Below are positions 48,625 to 56,822 of a DNA stretch of 64,000 nt, piece by piece. The position numbers and the translations under genes are program-made. This DNA comes from Paenibacillus radicis (ex Gao et al. 2016) (GTDB lineage: Bacteria; Bacillota; Bacilli; Paenibacillales; Paenibacillaceae), in contig NZ_BMHY01000018.1 in assembly GCF_014641555.1 (NCBI RefSeq), positions 1 through 64,000 of the forward strand, read 5' to 3'. Numbering within the stretch: the first letter of the stretch is position 1; the number at the start of each line of letters is the position of its first letter. The notes beneath the pieces are model-generated. The model was given only the letters and a program-made list of their open reading frames with translations. It was not told the DNA's origin and did not search any database.

Positions 48625-49923
48625 ATGTCCAAAATTACGTTTCTAGGCGCAGGCAGCACGATTTTTGTTAAAAACGTTCTCGGTGACGTCATGCTGACGG
48701 AAGCGCTTCAAGGCTTCGAGCTGGCATTGTTCGATATCAATAACAACCGGTTGCGCGAGTCGGAGCAATTGCTTCTTAATATGAAGGAATCGATCGGCAG
48801 CACCTGTGTCATCAAAACCTACACGGACCGTAAAGAAGCACTGCGTGGTGCAAAATATGTCGTTAATGCCATTCAAGTAGGCGGCTACGATCCTTGTACC
48901 ATTACGGACTTTGAAATTCCGAAGAAATACGGCTTGCGTCAGACGATTGCCGACACTGTTGGCATCGGCGGCATTTTCCGCAATTTGCGCACTATTCCGG
49001 TAGTACTTGATTTTGCCAAAGATATTCAAGAAGTATGCCCGGATGCGCTGTTCATGAACTACACGAATCCTATGGCTGTATTGACCAACGTGCTGACTAC
49101 CTATGGAGGCTTGAACACCGTTGGACTTTGTCACAGCGTACAAGGCTGCGTGCCGCATCTGTTCGAGCACTTGGGTATGGATACAACAGGCGTGAAGACA
49201 AAAATCGCCGGTATCAACCATATGGCTTGGCTGCTGGAAGCAACGAAGGACGGCGTTGATCTGTATCCGGAAATGAAGCGCCGTGCTGCTGAATTGCAGA
49301 AGGAGAAGCATCATGACATGGTACGTTTTGAGCTGATGCTGAAATTCGGCTATTACGTAACGGAATCGTCCGAGCATAATGCCGAATACCACCCGTATTT
49401 CATTAAGCGCAACTATCCGGAGCTCGTGGACCGGTTCAACATTCCGCTCGACGAATACCCGCGCCGTTGTATCGACCAGATCAAAGGCTGGGAAGCGCAG
49501 CGTGACGCCATGCTTTCTGACAAGAAGGTTGAACATAAGCGCAGTGAAGAATATGCTTCGCACATCATGGAAGCCATGGAGACGGACATTCCGTACAAAA
49601 TCGGCGGCAACGTGATGAATACGGGGCTCATTACGAACCTTCCAAAAGAAGCATGCGTCGAAGTGCCGTGTCTGGTAGACCGCTCTGGCATCCAGCCAAC
49701 TTTTATCGGCGATTTGCCGCCGCAGCTCGCTGCGCTTAACCGCACGAACATTAACACGCAATTGCTGACAATCGAAGCGGCGATTACAGGCAAAAAAGAA
49801 CATATCTACCACGCAGCGATGTTCGATCCGCATACTGCGGCTGAACTGTCGCTCGACGATATCGTATCTCTCTGCGACGACTTGATCGAAGCGCACGGCA
49901 GCTGGCTGCCATCCTTTAAGTAA
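48625..49923 (+). CDS. melA: glycoside hydrolase family 4, alpha-galactosidase MelA
   Basis: A 432-residue NAD+- and Mn2+-dependent glycosidase; B. subtilis MelA has the same length. The nucleotide-binding ITFLGAGSTIFVKNVLGDV (~3-21), the metal-site CHSVQGC (~170) and INHMAWL (~197) and the GH4 segment YTNPMAVLTNVLTTYGG are visible. The absence of a sugar-phosphate-binding pattern favours a free alpha-galactoside over a 6-phospho sugar. ATG 48625 (CGGAGGCGAATGAA upstream) is the family start; the frame to 48556 is non-coding. No transporter lies nearby. The AraC gene is divergent. Confidence 0.92.
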   Translation: MSKITFLGAGSTIFVKNVLGDVMLTEALQGFELALFDINNNRLRESEQLLLNMKESIGSTCVIKTYTDRKEALRGAKYVVNAIQVGGYDPCTITDFEIPKKYGLRQTIADTVGIGGIFRNLRTIPVVLDFAKDIQEVCPDALFMNYTNPMAVLTNVLTTYGGLNTVGLCHSVQGCVPHLFEHLGMDTTGVKTKIAGINHMAWLLEATKDGVDLYPEMKRRAAELQKEKHHDMVRFELMLKFGYYVTESSEHNAEYHPYFIKRNYPELVDRFNIPLDEYPRRCIDQIKGWEAQRDAMLSDKKVEHKRSEEYASHIMEAMETDIPYKIGGNVMNTGLITNLPKEACVEVPCLVDRSGIQPTFIGDLPPQLAALNRTNINTQLLTIEAAITGKKEHIYHAAMFDPHTAAELSLDDIVSLCDDLIEAHGSWLPSFK

Positions 49924-49956
49924 CATGATTTTCCCAGGCTGCTCTAGGCGGGACAA

Positions 49957-49989
49957 GCACGCAAGGCAACGAACTTTGCCTTGCGTGTC
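49957..49989 (+). terminator. hairpin after melA
   Basis: CACGCAAGGCAA pairs with TTGCCTTGCGTG over a short loop, 35 bp after the stop. There is no T-run, so termination efficiency is uncertain. Confidence 0.6.
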
Positions 49990-50026
49990 ACCTGCTCGGG
50001 CGGCCTTTGTTTGGGTTGGGCGTTGA

Positions 50027-50489
50027 GGTCTGTCCTAATTGGTTTGGAGGTTGGGTGATTTAGGTGTTTTGGTTGATTGGTTGAGCTTGATGGGGCTGTT
50101 TTGAGCAGATGAGGCAGCAGATTCGTTAGTAGTGCGTGGTGTGGAGCTGCATAAATAACGGTGGTCGACCACAGTTGAGGAAGCTGTGGTCGCTAAATGA
50201 AGGCACTAATGCCGTGCTGGCATCGCGCGCGCCTTCCGGCGCACGGTCACATGTTGTTGGCAAAGCTTCTGCAGCATAGCGAAGCAGGCTCGCTAAATAA
50301 CGAACCAATCTTCGCTAATGAGGCTTGCTGCGTGGTCGAAGTATGGGATAGCGAACCAAATTTCGTAATTCATGAACCTAGGTTCTCGAATTACGAAGAA
50401 TGGTTCGCTAATGATACGTGTGGTGGTTGCTCACATGGTCTAGAGCGAACTTGCCTTCGTTATTTTGCGAAGGAGGTTCGCTCTTTTAG
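50027..50489. repeat. structured intergenic repeat, copy 1
   Basis: About 463 bp beginning GGTCTGTCCTAATTGG and ending in a terminator-like stem (AGAGCGAAC...CCTTCG / CGAAGG...GTTCGCTCT, then TTTTA, about 50441-50489). It contains TAGCGA/TCGCTA (50277-50295) and the 62-nt hairpin at 50349-50410. A reading frame at 50197-50571 crosses it but is closed by a stop in copy 2, so it is probably not coding. Relative to copy 2 it has about 50 bp extra, including CGCGCC/GGCGCA. Confidence 0.75.
50349..50410. other. 62-nt hairpin in repeat copy 1
   Basis: Outer TAGCGAACC/GGTTCGCTA, middle TTCGTAATTC/GAATTACGAA (10 perfect pairs) and inner GAACC/GGTTC around a CTAG turn. In copy 2 the T-A pair of TTCGT/ACGAA has become C-G (TTCGC/GCGAA). 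Confidence 0.8.
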
Positions 50490-50501
50490 CTTTCGCGCTG
50501 T

Positions 50502-50911
50502 GGTCTGTCCTAATTGGTTTTGGGGTTGGCTGTTTTGCGCGTTTTGGTTGAGCTTAATGGGTCTGTTTTGAGCGGATGGAGAAGCAGATTCGTTAGCAGT
50601 GCGCGGTGTGGAGTTGCATGACATTGGACGACCACAGCTGGGGAAACTGTTTTCGCTAAATGAAGGTCCTATTGCCGTTTGGGTATGGCTTCTGCAGGTT
50701 AGCGAAGCAGGCTCGCTAAATAACGAACCAATCTTCGCTAATGAGGCTTGATATGTGGTCGAAGTATGGGATAGCGAACCAAACTTCGCAATTCACGAAC
50801 CTAGGTTCTCGAGTAGCGAAGAAAGGTTCGCTAATGATATGTGTGGTGGTTGCTCACATGGTCTAGAGCGAACTTGCCTTCGTTATTTTGCGAAGGTGGT
50901 TCGCTTTTTAG
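50502..50911. repeat. structured intergenic repeat, copy 2
   Basis: A diverged direct copy, about 410 bp, starting GGTCTGTCCTAATTGG at about 50502 and ending in AGCGAAC...CCTTCG / CGAAGG...GTTCGCT with TTTTTA. Blocks such as GCTAAATAACGAACCAATC are identical to copy 1. Its hairpin at 50772-50833 preserves the copy-1 fold with one compensatory change, one wobble and one mismatch in the middle stem. Confidence 0.75.
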
Positions 50912-51065
50912 GTTTCACTTCCTAGTCCCACTAGTTTGGTTTAAGTGATTTGTTCTTTAGGGTTTCGCCCCCTGACCTGACATTGGTTTAGTTTTGGGCT
51001 CACTCTTTTAGGTTCCACGCCCCGGCCAGACGTTAGTTGGTTCAGGAGGATTATTCTTTTTTTAG
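50905..51065. repeat. three decayed ~50-bp tandem repeats
   Basis: TTTTTAGGTTTCACTTCC (50905), TCTTTAGGGTTTCGCCCC (50953) and TCTTTTAGGTTCCACGCC (51004) begin three loosely similar units of about 50 bp that lead up to the 3' end of the glycerate kinase gene. No gene is visible. Confidence 0.45.
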
Positions 51066-51088
51066 TTAGTTTGAGTAGGGACACATGG

Positions 51089-52300
51089 CTAGGATGGCAG
51101 GTTTGCTGCAAAAGTTCGTACCACTTGTTCCGCAGTCTGCTCCAGCAGCTCAGCCGTTCGCGACATGGCTTCCTCCAGCGTCATTGGGCCGTTTATGATG
51201 CTGTGGGCGCTCACGATGCCTGCATCGTACAGCGGCTCAATGCCCGCGCCGACCGATCCGGCCAGTGCAATGGCCGGAATACCCAGCCGCCTCGCTTCAT
51301 GCGCCACGCCCATAGGCGCTTTTCCAGCGGCGGTCTGGCCGTCAATCCGGCCTTCGCCGACCAATACGAGCGCCGCCCCGTCAAGCCGGCGGCGAAGCCC
51401 CGCATAGTCCATGACGACGTCGATGCCGCGTCTTGCTGCTGCGGGGAAGAAGGCGAGGAACGCGCCGCCTAGACCGCCGGCCGCTCCCGCGCCGGGAAGC
51501 TCGTGCAAGCTGACGCCGGTTTTCCCGGCGATCCGATCAGCCCAAGCGGTCATGCCCTCCTCGAGTTGCCGAACCATGGCTGGGTCGGCTCCTTTTTGCG
51601 GGCCAAATACTTGCGATGCGCCGCTCGGACCGACAAAAGGACTGCCAACGTCAGTGGCGATAATGAAGGTGGATTCGGCAATACGTGAATCCCATTCACT
51701 GTCATCAATGGCGGCGATATCGATTAATCTGCCGCCTCCAATTCCAGGTGCCAAGGGCTTGCCCTCTCGATCCAGCAGCTTCATACCAAGCGCTTGCAGC
51801 ATGCCTGCGCCACCGTCATTCGTCGCGCTGCCGCCAAGCGCCAGTATGAAACGACGGCAGCCGTCGTCGAGTGCGCGTTGCAGCAGTTGCCCTGTGCCAT
51901 AGGTAGAAGCGAGCAACGGGTTACGCTCATCGAGCTGCACAAGGGTCAAACCGGACGCTTCAGCCATTTCGATAACAGCTGTGTCACCAACCTTCGCATT
52001 ATGTCGGGTGAGGGCAGTTTCTGGTTCCGGCCAATCCTCGGTCTGCCGACCAGCATCCCCCAGCCGCCCATAAGCGGCGCGCACAGGCTTGCCCATTGGG
52101 CCGAGCACCTGGGCTTCCACGCGCTCTCCGCCGGTTGCGGCAAGCAGGCAGCTGAGCGTACCTTCGCCGCCGTCGGCGACGGGCGCTTCCACAACGTCCG
52201 CGTGCGGCAAGGCGCGCCTTACGCCGCGGGCGATGGCGGCTGCGGCTTCAACGGCGGACAGGCTGCCTTTGAAGGAGTCGGGTGCAACTATGATTTTCAT
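51089..52300 (-). CDS. glxK: glycerate 2-kinase (GarK/GlxK type)
   Basis: Phosphorylates D-glycerate to 2-phosphoglycerate. The 403-residue protein shows the family start MKIIVAPDSFKGSLSA, GVRRALPHADVVEAPVADGGEGT (~27-49), and LALGGSATNDGGAGMLQALG (~163). It is longer than the usual ~380 residues, mainly by an extra segment near residues 75-90 (RLGDAGRQTEDWPEPETALTR). The gene is on the minus strand, alone, with a 128-bp divergent region to yabN. AGGCGGTGTCCCCCG lies before ATG 52300. Confidence 0.92.
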   Translation of the reverse strand: MKIIVAPDSFKGSLSAVEAAAAIARGVRRALPHADVVEAPVADGGEGTLSCLLAATGGERVEAQVLGPMGKPVRAAYGRLGDAGRQTEDWPEPETALTRHNAKVGDTAVIEMAEASGLTLVQLDERNPLLASTYGTGQLLQRALDDGCRRFILALGGSATNDGGAGMLQALGMKLLDREGKPLAPGIGGGRLIDIAAIDDSEWDSRIAESTFIIATDVGSPFVGPSGASQVFGPQKGADPAMVRQLEEGMTAWADRIAGKTGVSLHELPGAGAAGGLGGAFLAFFPAAARRGIDVVMDYAGLRRRLDGAALVLVGEGRIDGQTAAGKAPMGVAHEARRLGIPAIALAGSVGAGIEPLYDAGIVSAHSIINGPMTLEEAMSRTAELLEQTAEQVVRTFAANLPS

Positions 52301-52428
52301 CGGGGGACACCGCCTTTTCTCGCATTTTTGTTTGGGTTATGTTATTCTCAGTATTCCAAATTTAGAGTTGGGCCGCAAGCAATGGTATACTACCTGTAGC
52401 GTAATTTTGCCATTAGGCAAGGAGGAGT

Positions 52429-53910
52429 ATGACATTGACACATTCGATTACGGTCGTCGGCCTCGGTTCCGGCGATTCCGATCAATTGACGTTAGGCGTA
52501 TGGCGCCGGCTGCAGTCCGCTGAGCGTCTTTATGTACGCACGGAGCATCATCCGGTAATGGCGCTGCTGCAGGAGGAGAAGCTAGCCTTCACCTCCTTCG
52601 ACAGCGTGTATGAACAGCATGAAACGTTCCCTGAGGTGTACGAAGCGATTGCTCAGCAGCTAATCGACGAAGCAAGCGCCGGCGGATCGGTGCTTTACGC
52701 CGTTCCCGGCCACCCGATGGTGGCTGAACGCACGGTGCAGCTGCTCCGCGAGCGCTGTCCGCAAGCTGGCATAGTGCTTGAGATCATCGGCGGCGAAAGC
52801 TTCCTGGATCAAGCTTTCGTCCGGCTGGGCTTCGATCCGATCGAAGGCTTCGCCTTGCTTGATGCCGCCGAGCTGCAAGCTTCTCAGCTTCAGCCGCGCG
52901 TTCATACGCTTATAGGCCAGGTTTATGATGCTTTCACCGCCTCCGATGTGAAGCTCGCACTGATGGAGCGTTACCCCGATGATTTCGAAGTTGTAGTGGG
53001 TCACGCACTAGGTGTGGCGGGGGAAGAGACAATCGTTAAGGTCCCGCTCTATGAATTGGACCGGACCGAAGGCTTCGGCAATCTGTCGCTGATCTGGGTG
53101 CCGCGCACGGAGCAAGATACCGTGCTCAACCGCTCCTTTGACCGGCTGCATGAGATTGTTGCTATTCTTCGCAGTCCGGAAGGCTGTCCTTGGGATCGCG
53201 AGCAAACGCATCAATCGATCCGCAAAAACTTTATCGAGGAGCTTTACGAAGCGCTCGAAGCTATTGATAACGACGATCCAGACGGTATGCGCGAGGAGTT
53301 TGGCGACGTTGTTCTGCAAGTGATGCTGCACAGCCAGATGGAGGAGGAGAACGGAGCGTTCTCCGTCTATGACGTTATAGAGTCATTGAACGAGAAGCTG
53401 ATTTTCCGTCATCCGCATGTATTTGGCGACCGGGATGCCAACAACGCCGATGAGGCGCTTGGCAACTGGGAACAGATGAAGGCGGAGGAGAAGAAGCGCA
53501 ACGGCTCAGATCAGGTCCGCAAGTCTCAGCTTGACGGCATACCTGCCGATCTGCCAGCGCTGATGAAAGCTTACGCGCTGCAGAAGAAAGCTGCGAAGGT
53601 AGGATTTGACTGGGACGAGCTTGGCCCGGTGCTCAGCAAAGTGGAAGAAGAGCTGGCGGAGCTGCGCGAAGCGGTCGGCACAGGCGACGCGGAGGAGCAG
53701 GCTGGCGAGCTTGGCGATCTGCTTTTTGCCGTGGTGAATGCTTCCCGTTTCATCAAGGCTGATCCGGAAGAGGCACTCTCCCGCACGAATGCGAAGTTTA
53801 AGAAACGATTCTCGTATATTGAGGAGCAGCTTCGTATAAACGGCAAAACTTTTGACCAGACTGATCTAACAGAAATGGATCGCTGGTGGGAAGAGGCGAA
53901 GCGACAATAG
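52429..53910 (+). CDS. yabN: YabN: tetrapyrrole methylase / MazG nucleotide pyrophosphohydrolase
   Basis: A 493-residue fusion. The N-terminal ~220 residues form a tetrapyrrole-methylase-like fold (ITVVGLGSGDSDQLTLG, PGHPMVAERTVQLL), of unknown substrate. The C-terminal ~250 residues carry two MazG modules (EGCPWDREQTHQSIRKNFIEE ~256, with EEFGDVVLQVML), which hydrolyse NTPs to NMPs. AAGGAGGAG lies 3-4 bases before ATG 52429 but 8 before TTG 52435, which gives MTHSITVV, so the TTG may be the true start. It resumes the conserved yab block. Confidence 0.93.
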   Translation: MTLTHSITVVGLGSGDSDQLTLGVWRRLQSAERLYVRTEHHPVMALLQEEKLAFTSFDSVYEQHETFPEVYEAIAQQLIDEASAGGSVLYAVPGHPMVAERTVQLLRERCPQAGIVLEIIGGESFLDQAFVRLGFDPIEGFALLDAAELQASQLQPRVHTLIGQVYDAFTASDVKLALMERYPDDFEVVVGHALGVAGEETIVKVPLYELDRTEGFGNLSLIWVPRTEQDTVLNRSFDRLHEIVAILRSPEGCPWDREQTHQSIRKNFIEELYEALEAIDNDDPDGMREEFGDVVLQVMLHSQMEEENGAFSVYDVIESLNEKLIFRHPHVFGDRDANNADEALGNWEQMKAEEKKRNGSDQVRKSQLDGIPADLPALMKAYALQKKAAKVGFDWDELGPVLSKVEEELAELREAVGTGDAEEQAGELGDLLFAVVNASRFIKADPEEALSRTNAKFKKRFSYIEEQLRINGKTFDQTDLTEMDRWWEEAKRQ

Positions 53911-54120
53911 CAGTCGTTATTCGTCAACAATCGAAGTTTTCCGCTACGATTCGGTAAAAAATTTTTAATAACAGCAGGATTTCTTGCAGCCGAGCAGAAT
54001 ATGTATTCTTCGTATAAAGGATTTAACAGTAAAAATTACCACTCAGATGATAGACGGCCTAGCTTATGCCGACAGCCGAAAGTGAACTGAGGGCAATTTC
54101 AAATTAGGAGGATTTTAATA

Positions 54121-54393
54121 ATGAACAAAACAGACCTGATCAACAACATTGCAACAAAAAGCGGTTTGACTAAACGTGACGTAGAAGCCGTACTGAACGG
54201 TTTTCTGGGTGAAGTAACTGACGCTCTTGCCGGTGGAGATAAAGTACAACTGATCGGCTTCGGTACTTTCGAAACTCGCAAACGCTCCGGCCGCGTGGGC
54301 CGCAACCCGCAAACGGGTAAAGAAATCACGATTCCAGAATCCAAAGTTCCTGCTTTCAAAGCAGGCAACAAACTTAAGGACGCTATTAAGTAG
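54121..54393 (+). CDS. hup: DNA-binding protein HU
   Basis: A 90-residue histone-like protein: MNKTDLINNIATKSGLTKRD, the DNA-arm GFGTFETRKRSGRVGRNPQTG and KVPAFKAGNKLKDAIK are all typical. It binds and bends DNA without sequence specificity. In B. subtilis HU (hbs) lies elsewhere; in Paenibacillus-type genomes it sits between yabN and rqcP. ATTAGGAGGATTTTAATA precedes the ATG. rqcP follows after 3 bases, so the two are co-transcribed. Confidence 0.96.
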   Translation: MNKTDLINNIATKSGLTKRDVEAVLNGFLGEVTDALAGGDKVQLIGFGTFETRKRSGRVGRNPQTGKEITIPESKVPAFKAGNKLKDAIK

Positions 54394-54396
54394 TTC

Positions 54397-54675
54397 ATGA
54401 GATTGGATAAATTTCTCAAAGTGTCCCGGTTGATCAAGCGGCGTACAGTCGCGAAGGATGTGTCCGAGCAAGGACGCGTCTGGATCAACGGCCGCGAAGC
54501 GAAAGCGAGCAGCACCGTTAAGGTTGGGGACGAGCTCACAATTCAGTACGGTCAGAAGAACGTAACCGTTCGAGTAGAACGGATTGCGGATACGACTCGT
54601 AAGGATGAAGCCGGTGAGCTTTACACGCTAGTGAGAGAAGAGCAGCGCCCGCGCGAGAACGATCTCGGCTGGTAG
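54397..54675 (+). CDS. rqcP: RqcP (YabO), S4-domain ribosome quality-control factor
   Basis: A 92-residue RNA-binding protein. The S4 fold is seen in MRLDKFLKVSRLIKRRTVAK and GRVWINGREAKASSTVKVGD. In B. subtilis RqcP works with RqcH to add alanine tails to stalled nascent chains on 50S subunits. The start is ATG 54397, 3 bp past hup; its ribosome-binding site would be within the hup 3' end (TTAAGGACG at 54375). An intrinsic terminator follows. Confidence 0.93.
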   Translation: MRLDKFLKVSRLIKRRTVAKDVSEQGRVWINGREAKASSTVKVGDELTIQYGQKNVTVRVERIADTTRKDEAGELYTLVREEQRPRENDLGW

Positions 54676-54681
54676 CTGGAA

Positions 54682-54724
54682 GGGCTGTTCCGCAAGCTTA
54701 GGCTTGCCGGGCAGCTTTTTTGCT
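54682..54724 (+). terminator. hup-rqcP terminator
   Basis: GGGCTG...CGCAAGC pairs with GCTTGC..GGGCAGC in an interrupted stem followed by TTTTTTT. Confidence 0.8.
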
Positions 54725-54752
54725 TTTTACCAAGCATAGGGAGGGAATAAGA

Positions 54753-55343
54753 ATGGCATTGACGAGAATGGGCTGGATCCGGCACGGAAGCACGGCATGG
54801 AATAAAGAGGGGCGGGCGCAAGGGCAGTCCGACATTCCTCTTGATGAAGAGGGCGTGCAGCAGGCAGAACGTCTGGCCGAGCGGCTTAGCGGGGAGAAGT
54901 GGGATGTGATCTATTCCAGCGACTTGATGCGGGCGCGTGCTACAGCGGAGGCAGTGGCAAGGCGGCTGCAGCTCGGCGAAGTTAAACTCGACGAACGGCT
55001 GCGCGAAGCGAACGGCGGACAAACCGAAGGGACCACAGAGGCGGAACGGATCCAGAAGTGGGGCGACAACTGGCGAGAGCTGGAGCTGGACCGGGAGACA
55101 AGAGAATCGTTGCTGGAGAGGGCGACAGCGGTGCTTGATGAAATCGCAGAACGCCATCCGGGGCAAAATGTGCTCGTCGTCAGTCACGGCGCTCTAATCG
55201 GCCGGGCAATGGAGACGTGGATTCCAGAAGCGTATACCGGCGAGTCGCTCGTCAATACATCCATCACGACAATTTGCAAGAATGATGAGGATCAAGCAGG
55301 CTGGGCATGTGAGCTGTTCAATTGTTCCCGGCACTTGGACTAA
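54753..55343 (+). CDS. histidine phosphatase family protein
   Basis: A 196-residue phosphoglycerate-mutase-like protein. The phosphorylated His lies in RHGSTAWNKEGRAQG (~9-23; RHG instead of the usual RHGET). YSSDLMRARATAEAVARRL gives the second Arg and VVSHGALIGRAME the second His. Substrates in this branch range from sugar phosphates to alpha-ribazole phosphate; none can be assigned. ATG 54753, with GGGAGGGAATAAGA upstream, is chosen over the frame to 54720, which crosses a terminator. It lies between rqcP and yabP, not in B. subtilis. Confidence 0.85.
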   Translation: MALTRMGWIRHGSTAWNKEGRAQGQSDIPLDEEGVQQAERLAERLSGEKWDVIYSSDLMRARATAEAVARRLQLGEVKLDERLREANGGQTEGTTEAERIQKWGDNWRELELDRETRESLLERATAVLDEIAERHPGQNVLVVSHGALIGRAMETWIPEAYTGESLVNTSITTICKNDEDQAGWACELFNCSRHLD

Positions 55344-55447
55344 ACCATGCTAATCTAGCAAAAATAGTTCTAACGGTTGTCCCTTGTTCATAGGCTAGTC
55401 TCAAGCAATGTTTCGAAGCTTTCGAAGCGGATGGAGGGACAAGTCGA

Positions 55448-55732
55448 ATGAGTGATCAAGTCAAAGGGCAGAAGCGTCAGGAAGTAAAGATGCTGAACCG
55501 CAAGCTGCTTGAATTAACCGGCGTATTGAACGTAGAAAGCTTCGACAGCGAGGAGTTTTTGCTGGAGACGGAGCTTGGTTTTCTGACGATTAAAGGGCAA
55601 AACCTGCATATTAAGCATCTCAACCTGGAACAAGGTCTTGTGGCTATCGAAGGATACGTCCATTCACTCGCCTATTTGGACGGAGCCGGCACCTCGAAAT
55701 CCAAGGGTCTTTTCGGGAAGCTGTTTAAGTGA
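55448..55732 (+). CDS. yabP: sporulation protein YabP
   Basis: A 94-residue protein. RKLLELTGVLNVESFDSEEF followed by LETELGFLTIKGQNLHIKHLNLEQG is the YabP family signature (also shared with YqfC). It is needed for spore cortex/coat in B. subtilis and expressed in the mother cell. GGATGGAGGGACAAGTCG precedes ATG 55448. It overlaps yabQ by 4 bases. A CATAGGCT sequence about 50 bp upstream resembles a SigE -10, but the -35 is unclear. Confidence 0.92.
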   Translation: MSDQVKGQKRQEVKMLNRKLLELTGVLNVESFDSEEFLLETELGFLTIKGQNLHIKHLNLEQGLVAIEGYVHSLAYLDGAGTSKSKGLFGKLFK

Positions 55733-56340
55733 CGTTAAGCATGCAATGGTTCACCATGGCGATGATGCTGCTCTCCGGCATTGGCATGGGGGCGGTGTTC
55801 GACGGCTATCGAGTCGTATCGAACGAGCTGCGCTTTCCGAAGTGGTGGCTTCCTGTTCTCGACATGGTGTACTGGCTGGCCGCGGCTCTTATTATCTTCC
55901 GTGTCTTGTACGCCAGCAACTACGGCGAGGTGCGGGCGTATGTGTTTGTTGGCTTGCTTATAGGTGTTCTGAGCTATTATTGGCTCTTGAGCAAAGCGGT
56001 CATTGCCATCGTGAAGTGGGTGATCGAGACCGTTCGCAAGCTCATCCTGTTTGTGCTCAAATGCTTGGATCTGCTTATTGTGAAGCCGATTATTCTGCTG
56101 TACAAGCTCGTCAAGGCAATTGTTGGAATTGGGACTGCGATCACTATTTTCCTATTCAAAATTGTGTTACAATTACTTCGTCCATTTTGGCTTTTGCTTC
56201 GCTGGATGCTTGGTCCGCTTATTCGTCCGCTGGGACGCTGGCTGGGACCGATCGTTGAAAGCTGGCAAATTCCAGCGAGATGGAAGGAAATTCGGGTACG
56301 ATTAACGAATGTATGGAAAAGATGGTTCAAGCGGGAGTGA
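55729..56340 (+). CDS. yabQ: spore cortex biosynthesis protein YabQ
   Basis: A 203-residue membrane protein. Hydrophobic segments lie at ~7-27, ~40-60, ~68-92 and further ones in the unusual isoleucine/leucine-rich stretch ~100-160 (KLILFVLKCLDLLIVKPIIL). QWFTMAMMLLSGIGMGAVFDGYRV matches YabQ, which localises to the forespore outer membrane and is needed for cortex formation. It starts at GTG 55729 overlapping the yabP stop. The basic C-terminus (RLTNVWKRWFKRE) is cytoplasmic. Confidence 0.92.
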   Translation: MTLSMQWFTMAMMLLSGIGMGAVFDGYRVVSNELRFPKWWLPVLDMVYWLAAALIIFRVLYASNYGEVRAYVFVGLLIGVLSYYWLLSKAVIAIVKWVIETVRKLILFVLKCLDLLIVKPIILLYKLVKAIVGIGTAITIFLFKIVLQLLRPFWLLLRWMLGPLIRPLGRWLGPIVESWQIPARWKEIRVRLTNVWKRWFKRE

Positions 56341-56384
56341 TGGCCTCAAGCTTTTCGGACCGACCTGAAGGAGGGTGTAAGCAA

Positions 56385-56699
56385 ATGGCAACAGCCGCAG
56401 CGACGGGCAAGACGATAATCAGCGCCGGTTCCAGACGCCGTATTCGGATCTGGGGGATGGCCTGTGTTCTATTTATGTGCTGGGCAGCTTATACTTTCAT
56501 AGGGCAATGGAACGAGCAGAAGGTGATGGAGACGAAGCTTTCCGCGGCCCAGAAGCAATTGGAAGAAACGACTGTGCAGACAAAAGGGCTTCAGCAGCAA
56601 ATCGAACGGCTGAACGATCCTGAATATATTGAACAACTCGCAACAAAGGATCAAGGGATGGTTAAGGACGGCGAACGGCAGATTCAAGTCGTCAAGTAG
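56385..56699 (+). CDS. divIC: cell-division septum protein DivIC
   Basis: A 104-residue bitopic protein: a basic cytoplasmic N-terminus (SRRRIRIW), one membrane segment (~25-43), then a coiled coil (~45-80, QWNEQKVMETKLSAAQKQLEE) and LNDPEYIEQLATKDQGMV, the DivIC/FtsB signature. It joins FtsL and DivIB in the divisome. ATG 56385 is chosen because GGAGGGTGTAAGCAA lies immediately upstream; the longer frame to 56280 overlaps yabQ. Confidence 0.92.
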   Translation: MATAAATGKTIISAGSRRRIRIWGMACVLFMCWAAYTFIGQWNEQKVMETKLSAAQKQLEETTVQTKGLQQQIERLNDPEYIEQLATKDQGMVKDGERQIQVVK

Positions 56700-56822
56700 A
56701 GCGTCTGTATCGAAATAGACGCTGTAAACGGGTGAACGTCTGTTGACCTGCCTTCAACCGTTCGGTTATAATCACGGTGTGAGGCTAATTAGCAAATATC
56801 TTAGGGAGGAACATTTTATTTT

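Noticed and set aside
48643..49956. 437-residue open frame on the minus strand over melA
   Set aside because: Shadow of the well-supported GH4 gene; composition and lack of start signal argue against it.
50197..50571. 124-residue frame in repeat copy 1
   Set aside because: The equivalent position in copy 2 has an early TGA, and the frame crosses a terminator-like hairpin.
49990..51065. CRISPR-like array
   Set aside because: Repeat units are hundreds of bases long and diverged, with no short identical repeats or unique spacers, and no cas genes nearby.
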